Of a stretch of 58,241 nucleotides of DNA, positions 17,472 to 26,969 are shown piece by piece. Origin of the DNA: Hungatella sp. UBA5385 (GTDB lineage: Bacteria > Bacillota > Clostridia > Lachnospirales > Lachnospiraceae); contig DHOR01000043.1 of assembly GCA_002409995.1 (NCBI GenBank), positions 12,192 to 70,432 on the forward strand, given 5' to 3'. How positions within the stretch are numbered: position 1 is the stretch's first letter; each line of letters opens with the position of its first letter. Below the pieces are notes generated by a model. The model ran no database searches. It saw only the letters and a program-made list of their open reading frames with translations, and was not told where the DNA came from. A program made the position numbers and the translations under genes.

Positions 17472-17958
17472 CTTTAAGATAGTTGATTTCCTGAATACTG
17501 TCCACATAGGGCGCCAGTTCCTTTGGAAATACCTTACCTGTAAGAATTACCTCTGTTTCATCAACCTTTGACTGCAGCACCTTAATTAACTCTTCAGGTT
17601 CCACGATCTTCTGATCCAGAAGTCCCAGAATCTCATCGAGAATCAGCAAGTCACACTCACCGGTTGACAGCACCTTTTTAGCAAAATTCAATCCATTCCG
17701 GATGTTCATACGTTCTTCTTCCTGCTGCTCCTGACTTAATGTCTCGAAAAATCTGTCTGATTTTTCAAAGCGGAAGCTTTTCATCTCCGGTTCCAGACGT
17801 TTTAAAATCTCTGGCGAATCTCCGCCATTGCAGCCTTTTAAAAACTGAATCATGATAACAGAACCACCCTTCATCAGTTTTCCAATTCCTTTACCAAGAG
17901 CTGCTGCGCTCTTGCCTTTGCCCTCGCCGCAAATTACCTCTATCGTACCTCTACTCAT
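17455..17958 (-). CDS. cobO: Cob(I)yrinic acid a,c-diamide adenosyltransferase (CobO/CobA type)
   Basis: Transfers the adenosyl group of ATP to the cobalt of corrinoids. 167 residues from the ATG at 17958 (GAGGTG upstream). The P-loop GEGKGKS (11-17) lies near the N-terminus, followed by the family features VIMIQFLKG and the Walker-B-like LLILDEILG. No other cobalamin gene is nearby, so it may serve corrinoid salvage. The upstream neighbour is the SSB-like gene, 140 bp away. No terminator separates its stop from the dapA riboswitch. Confidence 0.9.
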   Translation of the reverse strand: MSRGTIEVICGEGKGKSAAALGKGIGKLMKGGSVIMIQFLKGCNGGDSPEILKRLEPEMKSFRFEKSDRFFETLSQEQQEEERMNIRNGLNFAKKVLSTGECDLLILDEILGLLDQKIVEPEELIKVLQSKVDETEVILTGKVFPKELAPYVDSIQEINYLKVDNTK

Positions 17959-18098
17959 GTTTTTGCACCTCTTATAAGTATAAAAAGCAATCATTTATAT
18001 TCTACGCTAGAACTTGATTATAGTATCACAGCTGATGATATTTTGCAAGTTTTACCAGATTTTTGTAACGGTTTATTACCAATTTATGGTTATCGGTC

Positions 18099-18725
18099 TC
18101 ACTGGTCACATTCCAGCTTGCTGACAGAAACCTCGTAGGCAATTCGTTTCTCGCACTCAGTTTCCGATAATTTCTTCGTGTACTCTCTGCTCTGTACACG
18201 TCCCCACACCTTAACTCTTGTTCCAACCTCGAAGCTGGATGCATATCTGGCATTACGGCCCCAGGCAATGCAGGGGATATAGTCAGATTTTCCATAAGGT
18301 CTGTTAACTGCAAGCAGAAGATCTGCAATCTCTCTTCCTAATGGGGTTTTTCTGTAAATAGGAGGCTTGCAAATGTACCCGTCAAGAAAAATCTGGTTGG
18401 TTTTTGTGTAATCTGTAAATTCTTCTATAAAGTGAATTTCCCGTACAAATATTGAGAGAACCAAACGGTTCTTCGCACCTTCGTGGCGATTATAAGAACG
18501 GAACTGACCGATAGCCTCAATGGTAAGACCTATGTAATCTTCCTCTACATCAATCAGACGATTGGAAATCATCAGAGGTATGATATCTGCCTGTTCACTA
18601 AGACGGTTTACTGCAACATCCACCATATAGAATCCTTCTCCAAATACCTCATGGCTGAAGGTGAAGCCGGAAATAACCTCTCCGATTACGCTTACTTTGT
18701 TGTTTTCAATCATTTTTTCTGACAT
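18099..18725 (-). CDS. SSB-like protein with two OB folds
   Basis: 208 residues behind GAGGAGAAATAC. Two consecutive OB-fold-like halves can be seen: residues about 6-100 (KVSVIGEVISGFTFSHEVFG onward) and about 110-200 (IFLDGYICKPPIYRKTPLG, DYIPCIAWGRNARY, GTRVKVWGRVQSREY). The second half closely resembles bacterial SSB strands. It lacks the acidic DDDIPF-type tail by which canonical SSB recruits partners, so it is probably an accessory single-strand-binding protein. It is encoded alone, away from rpsF and rpsR. Confidence 0.72.
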   Translation of the reverse strand: MSEKMIENNKVSVIGEVISGFTFSHEVFGEGFYMVDVAVNRLSEQADIIPLMISNRLIDVEEDYIGLTIEAIGQFRSYNRHEGAKNRLVLSIFVREIHFIEEFTDYTKTNQIFLDGYICKPPIYRKTPLGREIADLLLAVNRPYGKSDYIPCIAWGRNARYASSFEVGTRVKVWGRVQSREYTKKLSETECEKRIAYEVSVSKLECDQ

Positions 18726-18852
18726 TGTATTTCTCCTCTTCTTTCACTTTTTTGCTTATTTGCCTCGCAGCTAATATTAAGTTTATGAGAAAAATACCTC
18801 CAAAATGATAAAAAGCGTAACAAAAATATCGACTAAAAATTCGGTGCAGGAT
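18726..18852. other. Intergenic, no gene seen
   Basis: An AT-rich gap between the SSB-like gene and the typA terminator. It presumably holds the promoter of the SSB-like gene; I see no structured RNA. Confidence 0.4.
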
Positions 18853-18895
18853 GAAAAAAGGCGGATTTGGCATTATTAAATCGCCATCTCCGCCT
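18853..18895 (-). terminator. Rho-independent terminator of typA
   Basis: Minus strand: GGCGGAGATGGCGATTT pairs with AAATCCGCC via inner TGGC/GCCA, followed by seven T residues. It lies about 100 bp after the typA stop. Confidence 0.75.
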
Positions 18896-18993
18896 GTAGT
18901 ATTTCAATATTCGATTCCCATTTGCTTTCTCTGCTGTATTTCAGGGAATTCTGTCAGTTTGCGTATATCACTGTAGATTAATATCACTGTTTA

Positions 18994-20829
18994 TTACTGT
19001 GTTTTCTTAATTACTGATCTCTTTCTCATAGTAGGGTCCAGAACCTTCTTACGGATTCTCAGACTTACAGGAGTGATCTCTAACAGCTCATCTGTATCAA
19101 TAAAATCAAGACACTGCTCTAAGCTCATCTCTTTGGGAGTGGTAAGCTTTAAAGCATCATCTGCGCCTGAAGAACGGGTGTTGGTAAGCTTCTTAGTCTT
19201 GCAGATATTGATCTCAATATCTTCAGCCTTAGGGTTCTGTCCAACTACCATACCGGCATATACCTTAACACCGGCTCCGATAAAGAGGGTACCTCTCTCC
19301 TGAGCATTATACAGACCGTAGGTTATGGACTCACCTGACTCATAGGCAATCAGGGAACCAGTCTTACGATAATATAAATCACCTTTATATGGAGCATAAC
19401 CATCAAATGAGGTGTTGAGAATTCCATTTCCCTTTGTATCAGTCATAAACTCACCGCGGTATCCGATTAAACCTCTGGCAGGAATGGAAAATTCCAGTCT
19501 TGTATATGCACCATTAGCAGGGCTCATTCCCTGAAGCTCACCCTTACGGCTTGTCAGCTTCTGGATAACTGCACCTGTAAATTCCTCAGGAACATCCACA
19601 AAAGCGATCTCCATTGGCTCCAGCTTTGTATTTCTCTCATCATACTGATAGAGAACCTCTGCCTTGCTGACAGCAAACTCAAAACCTTCTCTTCGCATAT
19701 TTTCAATGAGAACAGATAAGTGAAGCTCTCCACGGCCTGATACTTTAAAGCAGTCTGGAGATTCTGTTTCCTCCACACGAAGGCTGACATCAGTATTCAG
19801 CTCTCTGAAAAGACGTTCTCTAATATGACGGGAGGTGATGTATTTACCTTCCTGACCAGCCAGAGGGCTGTCATTTACCATGAAGTTCATAGCTATGGTT
19901 GGTTCGGAAATCTTCTGAAATGGAATTGCTTCCGGGTGATCCGCTGTACAGAGAGTATCTCCAATATGAATATCACTGATTCCTGAAATAGCCACAATAG
20001 CGCCAATTCCTGCCTCTGTTACTTCTGCTTTATTAAGGCCTTCATATTCATACAGCTTACCAACTTTTACTTTGCGGAATTTGTCAGGATCATGATGGTT
20101 AACTATAACACAGTCCTGATTCACACGAATCACGCCGTTTTCTACTTTTCCCACTCCAATACGTCCTACATACTCATTATAATCAATGGTGCTGATCAGA
20201 AGCTGTGTGGAAGCGTCAGGATCACCTTCCGGTGCTGGGATATGGTCGATAATTGTCTGAAATAATGGACTCATGTCATTTTCCGGGTCTTCTAAGCTTT
20301 TCTTAGCAAAGCCTGATTTTGCAGATGCATAGAGGAAAGGACAGTCAAGCTGCTCTTCAGTGGCATCAAGATCCATCAGAAGCTCTAACACCTCTTCCTC
20401 CACCTCATCCGGTCTTGCCTCCGGACGGTCAATTTTATTAATACAGGTAACAACGGACAAGCCCAGCTCCAAAGCTTTGCGAAGAACAAACTTAGTCTGA
20501 GGCATAACTCCCTCATAGGCATCTACTACCAGAATTACTCCGTTTACCATTTTTAAAACACGTTCTACTTCACCGCCAAAGTCCGCATGGCCTGGTGTGT
20601 CGATAATGTTAATTTTAGTACCATTATAGTTAACAGCAGTATTCTTGGAAAGGATGGTAATACCACGTTCTCTCTCAATGTCATTGGAGTCCATAACGCG
20701 GTCTACAACCTCCTGGTTTTCACGGAAGATACCGCTCTGTCTTAATAAGGCATCCACCAGTGTTGTTTTACCATGATCGACGTGGGCAATGATGGCTACA
20801 TTTCTAACGTCTTCTCTTTTCATCTTCAT
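18994..20829 (-). CDS. typA: Ribosome-associated GTPase TypA/BipA
   Basis: A translational GTPase that binds the ribosome and supports growth under stress and late 50S assembly. 611 residues, normal length. G1 is AHVDHGKTT, the switch has RERGITI, G3 is DTPGH and G4 is NKID. The EF-G-like domains III-V and the BipA-specific C-terminal domain follow (IGAGVKVYAGMVVGQ, KKLTNTRSSGADDALKLTTP). The start MKMKRED is accepted; a second ATG two codons later is equally possible. Confidence 0.96.
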   Translation of the reverse strand: MKMKREDVRNVAIIAHVDHGKTTLVDALLRQSGIFRENQEVVDRVMDSNDIERERGITILSKNTAVNYNGTKINIIDTPGHADFGGEVERVLKMVNGVILVVDAYEGVMPQTKFVLRKALELGLSVVTCINKIDRPEARPDEVEEEVLELLMDLDATEEQLDCPFLYASAKSGFAKKSLEDPENDMSPLFQTIIDHIPAPEGDPDASTQLLISTIDYNEYVGRIGVGKVENGVIRVNQDCVIVNHHDPDKFRKVKVGKLYEYEGLNKAEVTEAGIGAIVAISGISDIHIGDTLCTADHPEAIPFQKISEPTIAMNFMVNDSPLAGQEGKYITSRHIRERLFRELNTDVSLRVEETESPDCFKVSGRGELHLSVLIENMRREGFEFAVSKAEVLYQYDERNTKLEPMEIAFVDVPEEFTGAVIQKLTSRKGELQGMSPANGAYTRLEFSIPARGLIGYRGEFMTDTKGNGILNTSFDGYAPYKGDLYYRKTGSLIAYESGESITYGLYNAQERGTLFIGAGVKVYAGMVVGQNPKAEDIEINICKTKKLTNTRSSGADDALKLTTPKEMSLEQCLDFIDTDELLEITPVSLRIRKKVLDPTMRKRSVIKKTQ

Positions 20830-20872
20830 ACATGTACTCTTCTTTCTCTTTTCAATTTCAATAATAATAAAG

Positions 20873-20898
20873 AAACTAAGGACTTTTGCCCTTAGTTT
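20873..20898 (-). terminator. Terminator of the YigZ-family gene
   Basis: Minus strand: AAACTAAGG pairs with CCTTAGTTT around a short loop, followed by CTTTATTATT. The T tract is interrupted, so it is of moderate strength. Confidence 0.6.
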
Positions 20899-20964
20899 TA
20901 CTTACACTTTCACAGTTACCCAGTATAACACCCTGCAACTGAGATTGCAAGGTATTTTTGCGGA

Positions 20965-21621
20965 TCAATCGGAAAACAAAAGCACTTCCTTATCTAATAC
21001 ACCAAAATATACAGAATCCAGCAGCTTAAGATCCGCCTTCCCTCCTGTGATTTCCGTTATCTCCTCCTGTATAGACTCAAGCTGTTCCTCAGGCACCAGA
21101 GCTGTTAATTCCACCTTCTCTGTATAAACGCTTTCCAGAATGGATATCTGATTCTGTCCAAAGAGATACTGAATCTTCCCAATTCCATTATAATCAGTAT
21201 CAATTAAAAGCTTCACTCCCGGCTCCACTGTTAATACAGTACAGGATGTGAGCCCTTCCTTCACAGCTCCTGAATAAGCCCGGACCAGACCTCCTGTTCC
21301 CAGAAGAGTGCCGCCAAAATATCTGGTAACAACTGCACAGACATTGCAGATTCCCGCCCCTTCAAGCACATCAAGCATAGGCTTTCCTGCTGTCTGGCTG
21401 GGTTCTCCGTCATCACTGCACCGCTTCTGATCCCCTTTTCTTCCTATGATCCAGGCATAGCAGTGATGTCTTGCATCCCAATGCTTTTTACGAATCTCTT
21501 CTATAAAAAGAAGGGCTTCCTCCTCTGATTCCACAGGTCTGATATCCGCTATAAAACGGGATTTTTTCTCAACAATCTCTCCGGTTCCCCCTCTATATAA
21601 AAGCTTGTAGCTCTCTCTCAT
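20965..21621 (-). CDS. YigZ/IMPACT (UPF0029) family protein
   Basis: 218 residues from the ATG at 21621; the alternative ATG four codons earlier is too close to its ribosome binding site. The family signatures are clear: KKSRFIADI, KKHWDARHHCYAWIIG, CSDDGEPSQTAGKPML, VVTRYFGGTLLGTGGLVRAYSGA, and a C-terminal DUF1949-like ferredoxin fold (LIDTDYNGIGKIQY). Eukaryotic IMPACT influences Gcn2 signalling; the bacterial role is uncertain. Confidence 0.92.
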   Translation of the reverse strand: MRESYKLLYRGGTGEIVEKKSRFIADIRPVESEEEALLFIEEIRKKHWDARHHCYAWIIGRKGDQKRCSDDGEPSQTAGKPMLDVLEGAGICNVCAVVTRYFGGTLLGTGGLVRAYSGAVKEGLTSCTVLTVEPGVKLLIDTDYNGIGKIQYLFGQNQISILESVYTEKVELTALVPEEQLESIQEEITEITGGKADLKLLDSVYFGVLDKEVLLFSD

Positions 21622-21786
21622 ATAAATCCTCATTTCCTCTATAAAATATTCTTAAATTAAATTTTTTATATTTTCTCCCACTATTATATAGGAAAATGTA
21701 CTTTCCTTCAAGTAAAGCCATGATTTCCGGGGTTTTTCTGGGATTTATTGTATAATTTTCCTCATTTTTTCCAAAACTGGTAAGTG

Positions 21787-21815
21787 TTGAATTGCCATAA
21801 AATCTCTGGTATAAT
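21787..21815 (+). promoter_or_regulatory. Promoter of the class A PBP gene
   Basis: TTGAAT (21787-21792), a 17-bp spacer, TATAAT (21810-21815), then AAAGGAGG and the ATG at 21838. The 5' leader is very short, so no riboswitch or attenuator is possible. Confidence 0.75.
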
Positions 21816-21837
21816 GAACCGATAAAGGAGGTTTCCT

Positions 21838-24510
21838 ATGAACTACGGCAAACGTGCGACAGAGAAAAAAATCAAAGCTGCCAACTCAAAAGCTAAGAAA
21901 TATACCAGCAGGGTTTTTCTTACTTTATTAAAAAGTCTATTTGTACTGTTCTTATTCGGCGGTGTCGTTGCTGCCAGCGTCGGATTTGGAATGGTCAAGG
22001 GAATTATAGACAATACACCTGACGTGGATATAACAACCATCGTTCCAGATGCCTATGCAACAACAGTTTATAATAGTGCCGGCAATGTTACAGAGACTCT
22101 TGTAAAAGAAGGCTCCAACAGAGCAGAGGCCACCTATGATGAATTACCCCAGAATTTAATCAACGCCTTTATTGCCTATGAAGACGCCAGATTTATGGAG
22201 CATAACGGTATTGACCTCCGTTCTATCTTAAGAGCTGTACGAGGCGTATTAACCGGCGATTCCAGTGCAGGGGGCGGAAGTACCATCACCCAGCAGCTGA
22301 TTAAAAACAGTGTATTTGGCGGCGGTATGGAGAAAAGCTTCGGCGAACAGCTGGAACGTAAGCTTCAGGAATGGAATCTTGCCATTAAGCTTGATGGTAC
22401 CATGTCCAAGGAGCAGATTATCACCAACTATTTAAACACCATTAACCTTGGGAATAATACCCTTGGCGTTAAGGTAGCTGCCAGAAGATATTTCAATAAG
22501 GAAGTATCGGATTTAACCCTTTCAGAATGTGCTGTTCTGGCAGGAATTACACAGAACCCTTCCAGGTTCAACCCCATTTCTGGGCAGAAGGCCAATGCGG
22601 ACAAGCAGAAGGTGATTCTCCAGTATATGTATGATCAGAATTTTATATCCAAGGCGGAACAGGAAGAAGCGCTGGCTGATGATGTATACTCCAGAATTCA
22701 GAATGTGGATATTGTGACAAAGGAAACTGCTTCTACTCCTTACAGTTATTTTACAGACGAGCTTATAGAGCAGGTGATGGAGGATTTAAAGGATAAGCTG
22801 GGATATACAGAAACCCAGGCTTATAACAAGCTGTACAGCGGCGGTCTTTCCATCTATACCACTCAGGACCCGGAGCTTCAGGCAATTGTTGATGAAGAGG
22901 TTAATAATCCGGATAATTATAAAGCAGCCAGATATTCTATTGAGTACAGACTTTCCATCACTCATGGTGACGGAACCACCACTCATTATTCACAGGAGAA
23001 TATTAAACGGTATCACAAGGATCATGGCAATACTAAGTATGATGGTCTCTATGATTCTGAAGAAGAGATTCAGGCTGATGTTGAGGGATTTAAGGCATTT
23101 ACCATTCAGGAAGGTGATAAGATCATCGGTGAGAGTCTGATTAAGACCCTTCAGCCACAGGCATCCTTTGTTCTTATGGATCAGAAAACAGGTGCAGTTC
23201 TGGCAATCAGCGGTGGACGTGGTGCCAAGACTGCCAGCCTTACCTTAAACCGTGCCAGCAACACCTTCAGACAGCCCGGTTCCACCTTTAAGGTGCTGAC
23301 TGCATTTGCTCCTGCTATGGATACCTGCGGTGCTACTCTTGGCAGTGTTTATTATGATTCCATTTATACAGTAGGCACCAAAACCTTCAGCAACTGGTAC
23401 AGCTCCGGTTATCAGGGCTATTCCAGCATTCGTGACGGTATTATTTACTCCATGAATATTGTTGCTGTCCGCTGTCTGATGGAAACAGTCACTCCTCAGC
23501 TAGGGGTGGAGTATGCTGAGAACTTCGGCATTACCTCCTTAAACAATGATTATAACGCAGCTCTCGCTCTTGGCGGTCTGACAGACGGTGTTTCCAATCT
23601 GGAGCTGACTGCTGCCTATGCAACCATTGCCAATGAGGGTGTTTATACAAAACCAAGATTCTTTACTAAAATACTGGATCATGACGGCAAGGTGCTGATT
23701 GATAATACTCCTGAGACTCATCGGGTATTAAATGATTCCACTGCATTTTTATTAACTGATGCTATGGCAGGTTCCATGCAAAGCAGCAGGAAGTTTTCCC
23801 GTGCAGGCGCAGGTCCAAGCTCCACCAGTGCTTCTGCTGCCATCCCCGGTATGTCAAACGCCGGTAAAAGCGGTACCACCTCAGCCAACAATGATATCTG
23901 GTTTATAGGTTACACTCCCTACTACACTGCAGGTATCTGGGCAGGCTGTGATAACAACCAGAAGCTGACATCGAAAAACGGCGGAACGTCCTTCCATAAA
24001 GCAATGTGGAAAAAGATTATGATCAGGATTCATGAAGGCAAGTCAGACCCGGGATTTACAGTTCCAGACAGTATAGAGACTGCTGAAATCTGCCGCAAGT
24101 CAGGAAAACTGGCTGTATCAGGTGTCTGCAACGCAGACCCGAGAGGCAATGCCGTTTATACGGAGTATTTCGCCAAGGGAACCGTTCCTACCGATGTCTG
24201 CAACAACCATGTAAGGGCTACAGTCTGTTCTGACTCACACAGGCTGCCTACTGCTTACTGCCCTTCCAGAACCACAGCTGTATTCATGGCACTTCCTGCT
24301 GGGGAAGAAGGAACTACTGACGATTCAGTTTTTGCAATGCCGGGATACTGTAATATTCATACAGAGAATTCCGTTATTATTCCGCCATCTGAAGCTGATC
24401 CTAACATGCCCGGCGAAACCGGAGGTTCTCCAGGCTCTCAGCCTTATGGACCTGGATATGTAAGTCCTAAGGAGCCGGTAACCATTCCCAGCTGGTCTGA
24501 TCCGGAGTAA
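21838..24510 (+). CDS. Class A penicillin-binding protein (PBP1A-like)
   Basis: A bifunctional murein polymerase and cross-linker, 890 residues. After a basic cytoplasmic tail and one membrane helix (about 28-52), the GT51 glycosyltransferase domain has catalytic Glu115 in AYEDARF and GGSTITQQL. The transpeptidase domain has nucleophile Ser482 (GSTFK), SMN at 538-540 and KSGT at 677-680. The tail after about residue 730 carries eight Cys residues in short spacing and ends in a Pro/Gly-rich stretch, an unusual extension for the family. The gene is flanked by its own promoter and terminator and is the only plus-strand gene for several kilobases. Confidence 0.95.
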   Translation: MNYGKRATEKKIKAANSKAKKYTSRVFLTLLKSLFVLFLFGGVVAASVGFGMVKGIIDNTPDVDITTIVPDAYATTVYNSAGNVTETLVKEGSNRAEATYDELPQNLINAFIAYEDARFMEHNGIDLRSILRAVRGVLTGDSSAGGGSTITQQLIKNSVFGGGMEKSFGEQLERKLQEWNLAIKLDGTMSKEQIITNYLNTINLGNNTLGVKVAARRYFNKEVSDLTLSECAVLAGITQNPSRFNPISGQKANADKQKVILQYMYDQNFISKAEQEEALADDVYSRIQNVDIVTKETASTPYSYFTDELIEQVMEDLKDKLGYTETQAYNKLYSGGLSIYTTQDPELQAIVDEEVNNPDNYKAARYSIEYRLSITHGDGTTTHYSQENIKRYHKDHGNTKYDGLYDSEEEIQADVEGFKAFTIQEGDKIIGESLIKTLQPQASFVLMDQKTGAVLAISGGRGAKTASLTLNRASNTFRQPGSTFKVLTAFAPAMDTCGATLGSVYYDSIYTVGTKTFSNWYSSGYQGYSSIRDGIIYSMNIVAVRCLMETVTPQLGVEYAENFGITSLNNDYNAALALGGLTDGVSNLELTAAYATIANEGVYTKPRFFTKILDHDGKVLIDNTPETHRVLNDSTAFLLTDAMAGSMQSSRKFSRAGAGPSSTSASAAIPGMSNAGKSGTTSANNDIWFIGYTPYYTAGIWAGCDNNQKLTSKNGGTSFHKAMWKKIMIRIHEGKSDPGFTVPDSIETAEICRKSGKLAVSGVCNADPRGNAVYTEYFAKGTVPTDVCNNHVRATVCSDSHRLPTAYCPSRTTAVFMALPAGEEGTTDDSVFAMPGYCNIHTENSVIIPPSEADPNMPGETGGSPGSQPYGPGYVSPKEPVTIPSWSDPE

Positions 24511-24536
24511 GTTTCGCCATGTTTATTCGTTAAAAT

Positions 24537-24580
24537 AAGCCTTAACAGATTTGAAAATATAATCTGTTAAGGCTGTTTTT
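24537..24580 (+). terminator. Rho-independent terminator of the PBP gene
   Basis: AGCCTTAACAGATT pairs perfectly with AATCTGTTAAGGCT around tgaaaatat, followed by a T run. Being nearly symmetric, it may also stop the converging spoVA transcript. Confidence 0.9.
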
Positions 24581-24599
24581 TTATTTTAGATGCTTTATA

Positions 24600-24953
24600 C
24601 TATTTCATTTTAGGTTTAAAGATTAAGGAGCCAAGATAACCAAAGATTAAAGCTCCTGAAATTCCCACCGCGCTGGCAGTAAATCCGCCTTTAAAAACCC
24701 CAAGGAATCCATCTTCTCCAAGCCCTTTGTAGACTCCCTTCCACAGGTTGTTTCCAAAGCCAAGAAGGGGAACTGTAGCTCCTGCCCCTGCCCATTCAGC
24801 AAATGGCTCATACAGCCCCAAAGCGCCTAAGATAGTTCCTGTAACCACCAGGGTTACCATGATCCGGCCAGGCATCATTTTCGTATTATCCATAAGAATC
24901 TGGACCACTGCACAGATTGCTCCGCCAACCAGAAATGCTTTTAAATATTCCAT
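24600..24953 (-). CDS. spoVAE: Stage V sporulation protein AE
   Basis: A membrane component of the SpoVA channel that moves Ca-dipicolinate into the forespore and out at germination. 117 residues from the ATG at 24953, placed 7 bp after GGAG. Four hydrophobic segments and the family sequence GAGATVPLLGFGNNL are seen. It is last in the spoVA run. It resembles SpoVAC in length and layout, as the two proteins are paralogous. Confidence 0.9.
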   Translation of the reverse strand: MEYLKAFLVGGAICAVVQILMDNTKMMPGRIMVTLVVTGTILGALGLYEPFAEWAGAGATVPLLGFGNNLWKGVYKGLGEDGFLGVFKGGFTASAVGISGALIFGYLGSLIFKPKMK

Positions 24954-24976
24954 TGTCATTCTCCTCTCATCTTCTG

Positions 24977-25990
24977 TCAGTTAATATGCTCCAGCACTAC
25001 TCCATGAGCAATGCCTGGAATGGAAGCGCCTTCGTTAAAGCTTATAGTAGAAAGCAATGCTCCTGTAGGAACAAACAGCACTCTCTTCCATTCTCCTGAC
25101 TTAAGCTTTGGAAGAATATAGGAGCAAAGTGTTGATGCAGCACAACCGCAGCCACTTCCCCCAGCATGGGTATCCTGTGCCTTATTATCGTAAATCTCCA
25201 ATCCACAGTCTGTATGAATTTCTTCCAGCTTGTGTCCTTTATTCTTCATAAAATCCAATAATATGGTTCTTCCTATTTCTCCCAAATCACCTGTTATAAT
25301 TTTATCATAGTAGGTTTCATCTACATTAAAGTCTTCAAAATTCTGCTGTATAGTATGAAAAGCAGATGGAGCCATGGCTGCTCCCATATTCATGGAGTCC
25401 TTGGTTCCCATATCCACCATTCTGCCTGTGGTAATTCCTGTAACAGCAGCAATTCCGTCTGGACGGTGTTTGGACAGCACCACTGCACCGCAGCCTGTCA
25501 CTGTCCAGTGGGCGGAATAGGGTCTCTGGTTTCCATAAGCTAATGGGAAACGAAACTGCTTCTCTGCAGTTGCAAAATGGCTGGAAGCCATAGCCATCAC
25601 CTTATCTGCATATCCTGCTGCCACTGTCATAGCCCCAAGATTTAATGCCTCTCCCATGGTGGAGCAGGCTCCGTATAATCCAAACAGGGGAATTTCCAAA
25701 TCAACTGTTCCAAAAGAGGTGGCAATCAGCTGCCCCAGTAAATCTCCTGCAAAAAGATACCGGATATCCTTCTTCCTTATATTACCTTTTTCGATAGCAA
25801 GGTCTGCGGTCTGCTTCTGCAAAGCGCTTTCTGCCTGCTCCCATGTATCTGCGCCAAACATATCGTCCTGCTCCACTACATCAAACATTTTCCCAAGAGG
25901 ACCTTCCCCCTCTTTTTTCCCTACAATGGAAGCCATGCTTTCAATGACAGGAGGTTCTTCAAATCTGATACTGGCTTTTCCTAACTGCAT
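24977..25990 (-). CDS. spoVAD: Stage V sporulation protein AD
   Basis: A thiolase-fold protein that binds dipicolinate in the SpoVA complex. The start at the ATG at 25990 follows AAAGGAG; 337 residues. Visible family features: the opening RFEEPPVIESMASIVGKKEGEGPLG, the GACSTMGEALNLG segment, a GSGCGCAASTL stretch and the ending FNEGASIPGIAHGV. Confidence 0.95.
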   Translation of the reverse strand: MQLGKASIRFEEPPVIESMASIVGKKEGEGPLGKMFDVVEQDDMFGADTWEQAESALQKQTADLAIEKGNIRKKDIRYLFAGDLLGQLIATSFGTVDLEIPLFGLYGACSTMGEALNLGAMTVAAGYADKVMAMASSHFATAEKQFRFPLAYGNQRPYSAHWTVTGCGAVVLSKHRPDGIAAVTGITTGRMVDMGTKDSMNMGAAMAPSAFHTIQQNFEDFNVDETYYDKIITGDLGEIGRTILLDFMKNKGHKLEEIHTDCGLEIYDNKAQDTHAGGSGCGCAASTLCSYILPKLKSGEWKRVLFVPTGALLSTISFNEGASIPGIAHGVVLEHIN

Positions 25991-26074
25991 ATTATATAAC
26001 ACTCCTTTTCTCTATAGGTGTGCTGTATCGCTCATAAAGTGTCTTAACAGCGCACCAGTCCATTGTCCGGCTCT

Positions 26075-26527
26075 TTATATAATTCCAAAAGCCTTTAGTA
26101 CATACGCTAAAACTCCCAGAAGCCAGGAGCTGAAGATGCCATACAGGATTACAGGGCCTGCTATGGTAAAAATCTTACAGCCAATACCAAATACCTGACC
26201 TTCCGCCTGAAACTCCACTGCAGGAGCTACTACGGAGTTTGCAAAGCCTGTAATTGGCACCAGGGCGCCGGCTCCTCCGAATTTTACTAATTTCTGATAG
26301 AGGTTCAGCCCTGTTAAAATCACACTGGTTGCAATCAGAATCAGTATTGTCCAGGAGGCTGCTGTCTCCTTATCAAGCCCTGTATTGGTCAGCCATGTGT
26401 TGAGAACCTGACCATAGGTACAGATGATTCCGCCCACTAAAAATGCTTTTACAATATTTAATCCTTTGTTATGAACCGGCGTCACCTCTTTGACATATTC
26501 ATCATACGCCTTTTTGTTAATTTCCAT
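26075..26527 (-). CDS. spoVAC: Stage V sporulation protein AC
   Basis: A membrane channel subunit of SpoVA, reported in Bacillus to behave as a mechanosensitive channel. 150 residues from the ATG at 26527, behind ACGGAGG. The family start YDEYVKEVTPVHNKG and the GAGALVPITGFANSVV motif are present, with about four membrane segments. Confidence 0.94.
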   Translation of the reverse strand: MEINKKAYDEYVKEVTPVHNKGLNIVKAFLVGGIICTYGQVLNTWLTNTGLDKETAASWTILILIATSVILTGLNLYQKLVKFGGAGALVPITGFANSVVAPAVEFQAEGQVFGIGCKIFTIAGPVILYGIFSSWLLGVLAYVLKAFGII

Positions 26528-26543
26528 AATAAACCTCCGTTTC

Positions 26544-26969
26544 TCATTGTCCAAAATAACCTGTGAAATAAATCAGCCCACCTATCATCTTACCAATTCC
26601 AATGCTTAAGATCACATACTGAAATCCCACTGCCAGGTGGATTCTCCGCCCCATAACAGGCAGAGCTTTTAAAGTTTCCGCCAGGGACATAATCAGACAG
26701 CCGACGAATATTCCAGCTGCGGTTCCGTAAATTCCCAGAAAAACCTGTCCTCCCATATGAATGGGAATTTCAAACAAATCCGAGACATTTCCCAGAATTC
26801 CACCCAGTATAATGCAGCTTTCAAACAGCATAATATGCTGGTTGGTCCGTGTTTTTCCAATGATTCTGGGGAATACTCCAATCATAGCCAGAAATGCAAA
26901 AATGCCGGCTGCTATGACGCCGCCAGCACTAAGCCCGATAAATCCAAGGAGAAGTACTTTAAGAAACAT
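26544..26969 (-). CDS. spoVAB: Stage V sporulation protein AB
   Basis: 141 residues with about five membrane segments (MFLKVLLLGFIGLSAGGVIA onward) and the family segment FPRIIGKTRTN. The start at the ATG at 26969 lies inside the last codons of spoVAA (11-bp overlap), with AAAGGAG upstream, so the pair is translationally coupled. Confidence 0.92.
   Translation of the reverse strand: MFLKVLLLGFIGLSAGGVIAAGIFAFLAMIGVFPRIIGKTRTNQHIMLFESCIILGGILGNVSDLFEIPIHMGGQVFLGIYGTAAGIFVGCLIMSLAETLKALPVMGRRIHLAVGFQYVILSIGIGKMIGGLIYFTGYFGQ

Noticed and set aside
18026..18328. 100-codon minus-strand frame overlapping the SSB-like gene end
   Set aside because: It lies out of frame inside the SSB-like gene and has no ribosome binding site.
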